Assembly (NCBI RefSeq): GCF_030719035.1
Contig: NZ_CP132203.1
Location: 4,544,501-4,608,500, forward strand
Source: Hahella sp. HNIBRBA332
Lineage (GTDB): Bacteria; Pseudomonadota; Gammaproteobacteria; Pseudomonadales; Oleiphilaceae
Length of the DNA stretch: 64,000 bases
Reading direction: 5' to 3'
Position 1 is the first letter of the stretch, and every line of letters begins with the position of its first letter. Positions 55,708 through 62,298 of this stretch are shown piece by piece. A program made the position numbers and the translations under genes. The notes beneath the pieces were generated by a model. It made no database searches. It was not told the DNA's origin and worked only from the letters and a program-made list of their open reading frames with translations.

Positions 55708-56499
55708 ATGTTCAGACCAAAGAAGTTGAAGTGGCGGAGCCTGCTCCTGACATTCGTATTCTTGCTGCCGTCCATCCAGACCATTGCTGCAGATCCCGCC
55801 GGCGGGCTCCGATTTATCACGGAAGAATCGCCTCCCTATAACTACACCGAGAATGGCGAGCTCAAAGGAAGCTCCGTGGACTTGCTGGAAGCGGTGCTGC
55901 AAATTATCGGCTCAAAACAGACACGCAAAGACATTCAGGTGCATCCCTGGGCGCGGGGATATCGCATGGTCTTAAACGAGCCGAACACCGTATTGTTCAG
56001 CACCCGTCGCAATCCGGATCGCGAAGACTTGTTCCGCTGGGTCGGTCCCGTCGCCTCTTCGCCGGTGGTGCTTATGGCGAGAAAGCGCCGTGATTTTGAA
56101 GTAAAACAGTTATCAGATCTGGACGACCTCTCAGTCGTCGCGGTCGCCAGCGATATGGGGGAACAGGTGCTGGACGCCTACCATATCCCGAAGGATATCC
56201 GCCAGACCGTCTCGCATCCGGATATCGCCGCCCGCATGCTGATTTTCCGCCGCATCCACCTGTGGTCCTATGGACAAAGAACCGCACTATGGCTCCTCAA
56301 ACAACAAGGGGCCAAGCTGGAGGATTATGAGCCGGTCTGGAGTTTCGGCTCAGCAGGAGATCTCTATTTCGCCTTCCACAAAGACACGCCCGATGAGACG
56401 ATCCAACTCTTTCAACATGTCTTGAACCAATTGAAAAATGATCAGGGCGACGATGGACTTTCAACCTATGAAAGAGTGTTGAAATCCTACATCGAGTAA
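55708..56499 (+). CDS. periplasmic solute-binding protein (PBP type 2, amino-acid type)
   Basis: A 263-residue exported protein with a signal peptide ending near TIAADP. The mature start GGLRFITEESPPYNYTENGELKGSSVDLLEAVL is the classic opening of amino-acid-type binding proteins (SBP_bac_3). A ribosome site AGGTGG lies 8 bases before the ATG. No transporter genes are adjacent, so it may scavenge for another system or be a sensor-like orphan. Many such orphans occur in marine gammaproteobacteria. Confidence 0.82.
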   Translation: MFRPKKLKWRSLLLTFVFLLPSIQTIAADPAGGLRFITEESPPYNYTENGELKGSSVDLLEAVLQIIGSKQTRKDIQVHPWARGYRMVLNEPNTVLFSTRRNPDREDLFRWVGPVASSPVVLMARKRRDFEVKQLSDLDDLSVVAVASDMGEQVLDAYHIPKDIRQTVSHPDIAARMLIFRRIHLWSYGQRTALWLLKQQGAKLEDYEPVWSFGSAGDLYFAFHKDTPDETIQLFQHVLNQLKNDQGDDGLSTYERVLKSYIE

Positions 56500-56602
56500 C
56501 TTTTTCCATCACTGTCATCACCGCGTAAAAAACACCCTGATCATAAAATACCAAAAATCCTGCAAGCCCTACGGAATAAAGGGATTCCAGTGTTTTCCAA
56601 AG

Positions 56603-56629
56603 AGATATCCACAGGTTGTGTGGATATCT
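56603..56629. repeat. 11-base perfect inverted repeat with DnaA-box-like arms
   Basis: Arms AGATATCCACA and TGTGGATATCT enclose GGTTG. Each arm contains ATATCCACA, one base from the DnaA box TTATCCACA. It lies 44 bases after the TetR gene stop on the minus strand and 104 bases after the convergent binding-protein gene, so a transcription-end hairpin is the simplest explanation. Confidence 0.55.
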
Positions 56630-56672
56630 GCAGGGGAAAATCTGCGCAACTCTGGGAAGGGTGGCGCAAAAA

Positions 56673-57251
56673 TCACTCTAACGTCGCCACCAGACGACGT
56701 GCGGCGTCAAGCGCAGAGGCGCGGTAGCAGTCCGCCATCTGTAAGGGTTGCATGGTGTCTATATTGAAATACAAAGAGGCGATACCAAAAGCGACCGACT
56801 GCAGAGCATCGTCGTCAGTATCGGGATAGTCCCGTCTGAGAACCTCCGCAATATCGCCATAAAACTTCTCTGTCCATGAGCGCATGGCGTCGCTGATCGC
56901 CGCATCCCGGCTTGCGGCGAATATTAGGGCTGACTCCAATTGCATACGCTCTCTGTCATCATCTTCATACTCAAACAACATGCGCAGAAACGCTGGCGCA
57001 ACCTCAGTCGCCGGCAGGTCACTCAGCATCTCTCTCCACTCACGATCATACTGCGCCGCCATTTGCTCGATCAGTTGTAGAGTCAAATCCTCGCGATTGC
57101 CGACATAATGGCGCACCAGACTGCGTTGCAGACCCGACTCTTCCGCAATACGTTCCAACGTGCTCCCTTCCAGACCATATCGGGCCACGCAACGCCGAAA
57201 GGCCTGCATGATTTCTTCCGTTCTTTCCGACTTTTTGCTTGGTCGCGCCAT
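56673..57251 (-). CDS. TetR-family transcriptional repressor
   Basis: A 192-residue regulator. The N-terminal helix-turn-helix reads CVARYGLEGSTLERIAEESGLQRSLVRHYVGNREDL, the TetR DNA-binding module; the rest is an unassigned ligand-binding domain. The frame is open to 57311, but I place the start at the ATG 57251 (M-A-R-P-S-K-K), because the extension would run through the two operator repeats upstream. It is divergent from the ABC transmembrane gene and probably represses both. Confidence 0.88.
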   Translation of the reverse strand: MARPSKKSERTEEIMQAFRRCVARYGLEGSTLERIAEESGLQRSLVRHYVGNREDLTLQLIEQMAAQYDREWREMLSDLPATEVAPAFLRMLFEYEDDDRERMQLESALIFAASRDAAISDAMRSWTEKFYGDIAEVLRRDYPDTDDDALQSVAFGIASLYFNIDTMQPLQMADCYRASALDAARRLVATLE

Positions 57252-57265
57252 AAAGCCCCTCATAT

Positions 57266-57287
57266 AAATTATCAATATTGACAATTT
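57266..57287. promoter_or_regulatory. operator 1 for the TetR regulator
   Basis: An imperfect palindrome of 22 bases with AAATTATCA and TTGACAATTT halves, centred near 57276 and 15 bases upstream of the TetR ATG. It shares the half-site ATTGTCA with operator 2. Confidence 0.75.
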
Positions 57288-57301
57288 ATTCTCACGAACA
57301 T

Positions 57302-57323
57302 AAATTGTCAATCATGACAAATT
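57302..57323. promoter_or_regulatory. operator 2 for the TetR regulator
   Basis: A palindrome of 22 bases with AAATTGTCA and TGACAAATT halves, centred 36 bases from operator 1. The spacing and location between divergent genes fit autoregulation plus control of the ABC transmembrane gene. Confidence 0.78.
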
Positions 57324-57422
57324 ACCTGTTTAACCAACCTGACATGATGAAACCGATAAAAAATCTGCACGCTGGACTCGCCTGCGTGATGAGCAACAAG
57401 ATGAACAACAAAGGGCGGCGCG

Positions 57423-58289
57423 ATGAACGCCGCACCTGAAATAGGCTTACGCCGAATATTAAAAGAATTCCGCTGGCGCGTAGGACTCACCTGGCTATTG
57501 GTGTTTCTCGAATATGCCCTGGACGCGGCCATCCCTCTACTGATCGGACTGGCGATAGACGATATGCTGTCCGGCGGTTCGACTCAACTGGCCTGGTTGG
57601 TTTGCGCCTTCGTTTTGATCACAGCCATCGCGGTCCTGCGTCGTTTCTATGACACCCGCGCCTATAGCAAAATACGCGTCAAACTGGGCTCAGAATTGGA
57701 TCTACGACAACAGGCGTTGTCCGTCTCCATTCGCAATGCGCGCTTGCATATGGCGACGGAGCTGGTCGACTTTATTGAAAAGGACACGCCGGAACTATTC
57801 GCGGCGGTCATCACACTGATTGCTTCCGCCATGATTCTGTCGTCTTTCTCAATGGATCTGGCGATGAGCGCCCTCGGACTACTGGTCGCCATGCTGACGG
57901 TGTATCTGTGTTTCCATCATCGATTTTTCCGCCTCAACGGCGGCCTTAACTCACAGATGGAGCGCCAAGTCAGCATATTAAGCGCCCGCCAGCCGGGACA
58001 GTTGCTGAAGCATCTGCACGCCATACGACATTGGCAGGTGCGCCTGTCCGATGCGGAGTCCATTGTCTATGGTCTGATTTTTTTGCTGATCACCGCCTTC
58101 GTCGTACTCAACCTTTGGCTCTGTAGTAGCTATGTCGGCATAACAACAGGCTCCCTGTTCTCCATTGTCACCTATTCCTGGCAGTTTGGAGACGCGGCAG
58201 TCTCACTGCCGACGACATTACAGAGCTGGTCGCGCCTGCATGAGATAACGATACGTCTGAATAACCCGGAAGCTCATGGCGCCGCCTGA
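57423..58289 (+). CDS. ABC transporter six-helix transmembrane protein without ATPase domain
   Basis: A 288-residue membrane protein with about six hydrophobic helices (near 18-40, 55-75, 125-145, 150-165, 215-235, 240-255) and the ABC type-1 exporter look, but no Walker motifs anywhere and no ATPase gene beside it. The protein is complete, ending after helix 6 where an exporter would pass into its ATPase domain. It may pair with an ATPase encoded elsewhere, or act as a non-ABC membrane protein. The ATG follows a GGGCGG stretch; operators for the TetR regulator lie about 100-150 bases upstream. Confidence 0.72.
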   Translation: MNAAPEIGLRRILKEFRWRVGLTWLLVFLEYALDAAIPLLIGLAIDDMLSGGSTQLAWLVCAFVLITAIAVLRRFYDTRAYSKIRVKLGSELDLRQQALSVSIRNARLHMATELVDFIEKDTPELFAAVITLIASAMILSSFSMDLAMSALGLLVAMLTVYLCFHHRFFRLNGGLNSQMERQVSILSARQPGQLLKHLHAIRHWQVRLSDAESIVYGLIFLLITAFVVLNLWLCSSYVGITTGSLFSIVTYSWQFGDAAVSLPTTLQSWSRLHEITIRLNNPEAHGAA

Positions 58290-58296
58290 TGTAAAC

Positions 58297-58325
58297 TCAA
58301 TCGCCCTTCTCACAAGGGCGATTGA
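58297..58325 (+). terminator. 12-base-stem hairpin after the ABC transmembrane gene
   Basis: Arms TCAATCGCCCTT and AAGGGCGATTGA enclose a 5-base loop, 8 bases after the stop. There is no T-run, so it may stabilise the transcript or act as a weak stop. Confidence 0.55.
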
Positions 58326-58442
58326 CTCCAGCTGGCCAAGCCGCTAGTTTAGCCAAACTAACGCTATTCGCCCCGGGCGCTCGCCAAGAGCCTGATAGCG
58401 CAATCGACTCCAGCCTCAATGCAGTCTGCTCAAAGGATGACA

Positions 58443-59741
58443 ATGACAACTCAACACTGTTCCCACGCCAACCCGCACATTTGCGTCTGCCCGCATATTT
58501 TCGACATGTCAGTTAAAAACGGCGTTAAACGCTTTATCGGAGTTGGAGAGCAAGCGGAATATCTTTGTGCGGAATGCGCCGATGCGGAAAACTTTAAACA
58601 TTGCTATTGGTGCGATGACTGTTTTGTGGCGGCGGACGCCAATTGTTATTGGTCGATAGCGGGCATGCTGGAAATCAAAAGGGAACCGAAAGCATTCCAT
58701 TTTACCCGGCGGGAAATTCATCTCGACTTACTAAACGGACGCGCCCTTCTTGACCTTGAGCCGCTAAAGAACCATCCCACGGACGCCATGCTTTTCACCG
58801 ATGATGGCGGATTGTGGCGTGTGAATCTCCAGAATGGCGAATCCGTCCAGGTCGCAACCTTGCCTGTTGAGCAGATCCATCCCGCTGGGGCAATTACCCT
58901 GAAGATCAGTCCTGACAATCAGTTTCTGGCCATCACCTCTTTGCTATACCGGCATGCAGACGAAGGCTCTTCCAATAAAGGCTTGGTGCTGGACCTCAGC
59001 TCTGGCGAGCTCCTCATGCAGCTTGACGCTGGCGACTACCATATGGAAGAAGCGGACTTCCCCGTTGCTTTTTCCGAACATGATGGGAAAACCTTATTAG
59101 TCTGCGCTACCGACTGGAATCAACTGGATATCTTCGACCCGAGAACAGGAGAATGTCTAACCCAACGCCATTCCGACACGCCCCCAGAACATGATGAAGA
59201 CGCTACTTTTATGAGTGAATGGAGCGGCGCCCTCGTTATCTCGCCTGACAACCAACGCATCGCCACTATCGGCTGGGTATGGCACCCTGTTGGCGTCGCC
59301 TACAGCTGGGACTTGCAGCACTGGCTTAACCACAACCCCTGGGAACCGGACATCGGCGAATCCAAAGTCATGTACGCAAGCTGGGATTACTTCTGGTCAT
59401 CGCCCTTTTTCTGGATCGACGAAGACCGCATCTGTATTTGGGGATGCCAGGACCTGCATACCGACTACGACGTCCCCCTCGCCAGCGCCGCCATCTTCGA
59501 CGTCAAAAGCGGCGACCAAATCAAATGGTTCGCCGGCCCCACCATGAACGCCTTCTACTACGACCAATACCTGTTCTCAACCACGGAAAAAGGCGACGCC
59601 ATCACCATCTGGGACCTGGAAAGCGGCGCACTGCTTTACGAATACCCGTGCGACCTTCCTGTTAACTATCTGCCTGGGAGTAGGGAATTTGTTTGTGATG
59701 AGGGTAATGGGGTGTTGGCGCTGTATGGGTGGAGTTTGTAG
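58443..59741 (+). CDS. Cys-rich N-terminus plus beta-propeller-like protein, unknown function
   Basis: A cytoplasmic-looking protein of 432 residues without signal peptide. I start it at the ATG 58443 because AAAGGA lies 6 bases before it; the open frame reaches 58419. The first 75 residues hold eight or more Cys plus His (C-V-C-P-H, C-A-E-C, C-Y-W-C-D-D-C), a probable zinc- or metal-binding module. The rest has repeated blade-like strands (LKISPDNQFLAIT, LVISPDNQRIATIG, DAITIWDLESG) typical of WD40/YVTN propellers. I do not recognise a named family. Its TAG stop borders the IS insertion. Confidence 0.65.
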   Translation: MTTQHCSHANPHICVCPHIFDMSVKNGVKRFIGVGEQAEYLCAECADAENFKHCYWCDDCFVAADANCYWSIAGMLEIKREPKAFHFTRREIHLDLLNGRALLDLEPLKNHPTDAMLFTDDGGLWRVNLQNGESVQVATLPVEQIHPAGAITLKISPDNQFLAITSLLYRHADEGSSNKGLVLDLSSGELLMQLDAGDYHMEEADFPVAFSEHDGKTLLVCATDWNQLDIFDPRTGECLTQRHSDTPPEHDEDATFMSEWSGALVISPDNQRIATIGWVWHPVGVAYSWDLQHWLNHNPWEPDIGESKVMYASWDYFWSSPFFWIDEDRICIWGCQDLHTDYDVPLASAAIFDVKSGDQIKWFAGPTMNAFYYDQYLFSTTEKGDAITIWDLESGALLYEYPCDLPVNYLPGSREFVCDEGNGVLALYGWSL

Positions 59742-61070
59742 GTTTGCCGAGACTGTAATTTAATTTGTGTATCTGCCTATCACTAGTACCCTATAGCGGG
59801 GTTAAGGATAGGTAGACAATGAACCAGAAAGAATTAGAAGCATTTGCCCGTGAGGCAGCCAAATCTCTGAAAACAGAAAAGGATCTCAACGAGTTCCGTC
59901 AGATGCTCACCAAGGCGACCGTGGAAGCCGCGCTCAATGCAGAGCTGGATGTGCATCTGGGATACGAGAAACATCAATCTTCAAATTCAGACAATAGCCG
60001 TAACGGCTATTCCAGCAAGACCCTCCGTACCGAGGACGGTCAGTTTGAAGTTAATACTCCCAGAGATCGTCAGGGCAGCTTTGAGCCTCTACTGGTCAAG
60101 AAGCAGCAGACCCGCTTCACCACCATGGACGACAAGATTCTCAGCCTCTACGCCAAAGGCATGAGCACCCGAGAGATCGTGGCCACCTTTAAGGAAATGT
60201 ATGGCGCGGATGTCTCTCCCACCTTAATCTCCAAAGTCACGGATGCCGTGATTGAGCGGGTGGTGGAATGGCAGTCTCGTCCTCTGGATGCGGTTTATCC
60301 CATCGTATACCTGGACTGTATTGTGGTGAAGATCCGCCAGGATAAGCAGGTGATCAACAAGGCGATCTATCTTGCCTTGGGAGTGAATCTGGAAGGTCAC
60401 AAAGAACTGTTAGGGATGTGGATCTCTGAAACCGAAGGGGCGAAGTTCTGGCTTAATGTGCTGACCGAGTTACAGAACCGGGGCGTGAAGGACATTCTGA
60501 TCGCCTGTGTGGATGGTCTGAAGGGTTTCCCCGAAGCGATCAATACCGTGTATCCCCAAACCCGGATACAGCTCTGTATCGTGCACATGGTGCGCAATGC
60601 GGTGAAGTATGTGCCATGGAAAGACTATAAGCCGGTCACAACAGATCTGAAGCGGATCTACCAATCGGCCACCGAAGAGGAAGCCCTCTCAGAGCTGGAC
60701 AAATTTGCCGAACGATGGGATGAGAAATATCCCCAGATCAGCCGATCCTGGCGGCTTCACTGGGAGAATCTCAACACTCTGTTCCGCTACCCGGAAGACA
60801 TTCGCAGGGCCATCTACACGACCAATGCCATTGAGTCCCTTAACAGCGTCATTAGGAAAGTGATCAAGAAACGGAAGCTGTTCCCCACGGATGATTCCGC
60901 GAGAAAGGTGGTGTATCTGGCGATCATGGATGCGTCGAAGAAATGGACGATGCCGATCAGGAATTGGAAGTCAGCGCTGAACCGATTTATGATCGAGTTC
61001 GAAGATCGCTTAACGGAGTATCTTTAATAACCAGGCAGATACACAGAATTATTTACAGGGTCGGTTTGCC
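59741..61070 (+). mobile_element. IS256-family insertion sequence with 8-bp target duplication
   Basis: The element spans 59749-61062 (1314 bp). Its 30-base inverted ends (59749-59778 and 61033-61062) agree at 24 of 30 positions, with an identical inner GTGTATCTGCCT. The 8-base duplication GGTTTGCC is perfect on both sides (59741-59748 and 61063-61070). It carries one intact transposase gene and so appears complete and recently mobile. It entered right at the TAG stop of the propeller gene without damaging it. Confidence 0.95.
59819..61027 (+). CDS. IS256-family transposase
   Basis: A 402-residue mutator-type DDE transposase. The triad is visible as Asp in VYLDCIVVKI, Asp in IACVDGLKGFPEAI and Glu in TTNAIESLNSVIRK; the family HMVRN(A)VKYV segment lies between. 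Length and order match IS256 transposases, with no frameshift. The ATG follows GGATAGG. It fills almost the whole element. Confidence 0.96.
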   Translation: MNQKELEAFAREAAKSLKTEKDLNEFRQMLTKATVEAALNAELDVHLGYEKHQSSNSDNSRNGYSSKTLRTEDGQFEVNTPRDRQGSFEPLLVKKQQTRFTTMDDKILSLYAKGMSTREIVATFKEMYGADVSPTLISKVTDAVIERVVEWQSRPLDAVYPIVYLDCIVVKIRQDKQVINKAIYLALGVNLEGHKELLGMWISETEGAKFWLNVLTELQNRGVKDILIACVDGLKGFPEAINTVYPQTRIQLCIVHMVRNAVKYVPWKDYKPVTTDLKRIYQSATEEEALSELDKFAERWDEKYPQISRSWRLHWENLNTLFRYPEDIRRAIYTTNAIESLNSVIRKVIKKRKLFPTDDSARKVVYLAIMDASKKWTMPIRNWKSALNRFMIEFEDRLTEYL

Positions 61071-61094
61071 TATTTCACTCAAAGTGAAAATACT

Positions 61095-61205
61095 TTATTC
61101 CAAGGGGCTTTTAGGGGCTAATCCAGATTTAATGATGGCTTCTAGCGGACTAGTCAATACAACACCAAAGCTGTCCTCTAGAATGTCTTATAATTCTAAA
61201 CCCAT
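61095..61205 (-). pseudogene. possible degraded small gene downstream of the toxin cassette
   Basis: An ATG at 61205, about 10 bases after the pentapeptide gene stop, opens M-G-L-E-L, then hits an in-frame TAA (61188-61190). The same frame continues for 30 clean codons (D-I-L-E-D-S-F-G-V-V-L...) to TAA at 61095. The continued frame looks coding and vaguely recalls an acyl-carrier-like segment, but it is too short to assign. It is either a relic or chance; the upstream ribosome site is weak. Confidence 0.25.
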
Positions 61206-61215
61206 TCGATCTTTT

Positions 61216-61654
61216 TTATAGCACCTTGCCTTCATCCCTAGAAATTTTTGAGACGGCAAGATTAACCCTACTTAAAGATATACTTTCAAGCATAGCTCCA
61301 CTAAGGTTACAGACGCTCACATCTACGTTTGAGAGTCTAGCCCCACAGAATGATGCCTTTTTCAAGTTGCTACCATTGAAGCATGTATCAGTTATTATGC
61401 TATTCGAGAAGTTAATTGCTTCACCTCTAACATTAACAAATGTAGAACCAAACAGCTCTACCCCACTAAAATTAGAGTCTCGAAAAATTCGAACATGCAA
61501 AGACGGAGTCGAATATTTTTGCCGACTCAAAGTCACTAAAAGATAGATTACAATAGATAAGCTTGCAAACCCTTAGAGGAGTTGCACCATGAAAAGATAT
61601 ACCTCTCAAATCATCCAGAATCCCAAAATAATTCTCCGCCAAGGGAAAAAGCCT
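61216..61654 (-). pseudogene. pentapeptide-repeat protein gene broken by a +1 frameshift
   Basis: The downstream frame (61216-61536, formally starting at GTG) encodes a right-handed beta-helix protein of pentads such as TCFNG SNLKK ASFCG. The upstream part of the repeat (DDLRG ISFHG ... CNLSF SDFES AKIFD) continues in another frame from about 61654. The frames meet at five T on the minus strand (61483-61487): removing one T joins SVFAC to SNFRD and SNFSG, keeping the five-residue register. The gene is therefore either a pseudogene or carries a phase-variable or sequencing slip. Its N-terminus is unresolved. Pentapeptide proteins can serve as immunity proteins; here it lies just after the toxin cassette. 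Confidence 0.75.
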
Positions 61655-61891
61655 TCATATCCAATAAAAAAGCCAACTTTCTTATTATAGAAATGCTTTT
61701 CCATCTCCGTATACCACCTATCAACCCTTTATCCTTGCAAGCTCCGGCATTCCTTAATTTCATAACAAGCCCCAAACAACACTCTCAAGAAAAAATGCCA
61801 TGTATAAATCATAGAGCATACCAAAATAAATCGAGCCAAAGCGCTCCAAAGTTATCGCGTATAATTTTCTTTAATTTACGACAAAAATAGC

Positions 61892-62296
61892 CTACTTAGT
61901 CACACTTACCGTTACCTTTCGACCTAATTCTATGAATTTTGCTTCAACCAGACCTGCGTCATTATAGGCCATCACAGTAACAGAAGCTTTTATTACATAT
62001 TCACCTTCAAGAACTTCATCCTCTTCGTCTAAGTTTCCCTCGTCCATAAGATCTATAATTTTCCTGTATGGCTTACGAGGAGATAACTCTATGGCATTTG
62101 TTTTTTTACTTGTAATCATCCGATTGATACCAAAGCTAAGAAACTCTACATTCAAGCTGCAAAGCTCCAGTCTATTCACACTTACATTCTCATCAATCAG
62201 CATCACATCATCAGAGCTTATAATTATTTCAAGTGGAAATTTACTCCCACTTGCCGAGTAAGAAAAGCCATCAATCAACTTAACACTTAACTCCAT
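61892..62296 (-). CDS. candidate immunity protein of the toxin cassette, unknown family
   Basis: A 134-residue protein without signal peptide or membrane helix, mixed alpha/beta in look, with an acidic loop (M-D-E-G-N-L-D-E-E-D-E) near residue 90. I start it at the ATG 62296, two bases after the toxin stop; a GAGAGG inside the toxin's last codons is its ribosome site, so translation is coupled. The in-frame TTG at 62314 would overlap the toxin gene. Its place right behind a polymorphic toxin tip, and the same AT-rich composition, make it the best immunity candidate. I recognise no family. Confidence 0.55.
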   Translation of the reverse strand: MELSVKLIDGFSYSASGSKFPLEIIISSDDVMLIDENVSVNRLELCSLNVEFLSFGINRMITSKKTNAIELSPRKPYRKIIDLMDEGNLDEEDEVLEGEYVIKASVTVMAYNDAGLVEAKFIELGRKVTVSVTK

Positions 62297-62298
62297 AT

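Noticed and set aside
61589..61690. Short plus-strand ORF with an AGGAG ribosome site (33 codons)
   Set aside because: It lies antisense to the pentapeptide gene, whose repeat register explains the sequence better.
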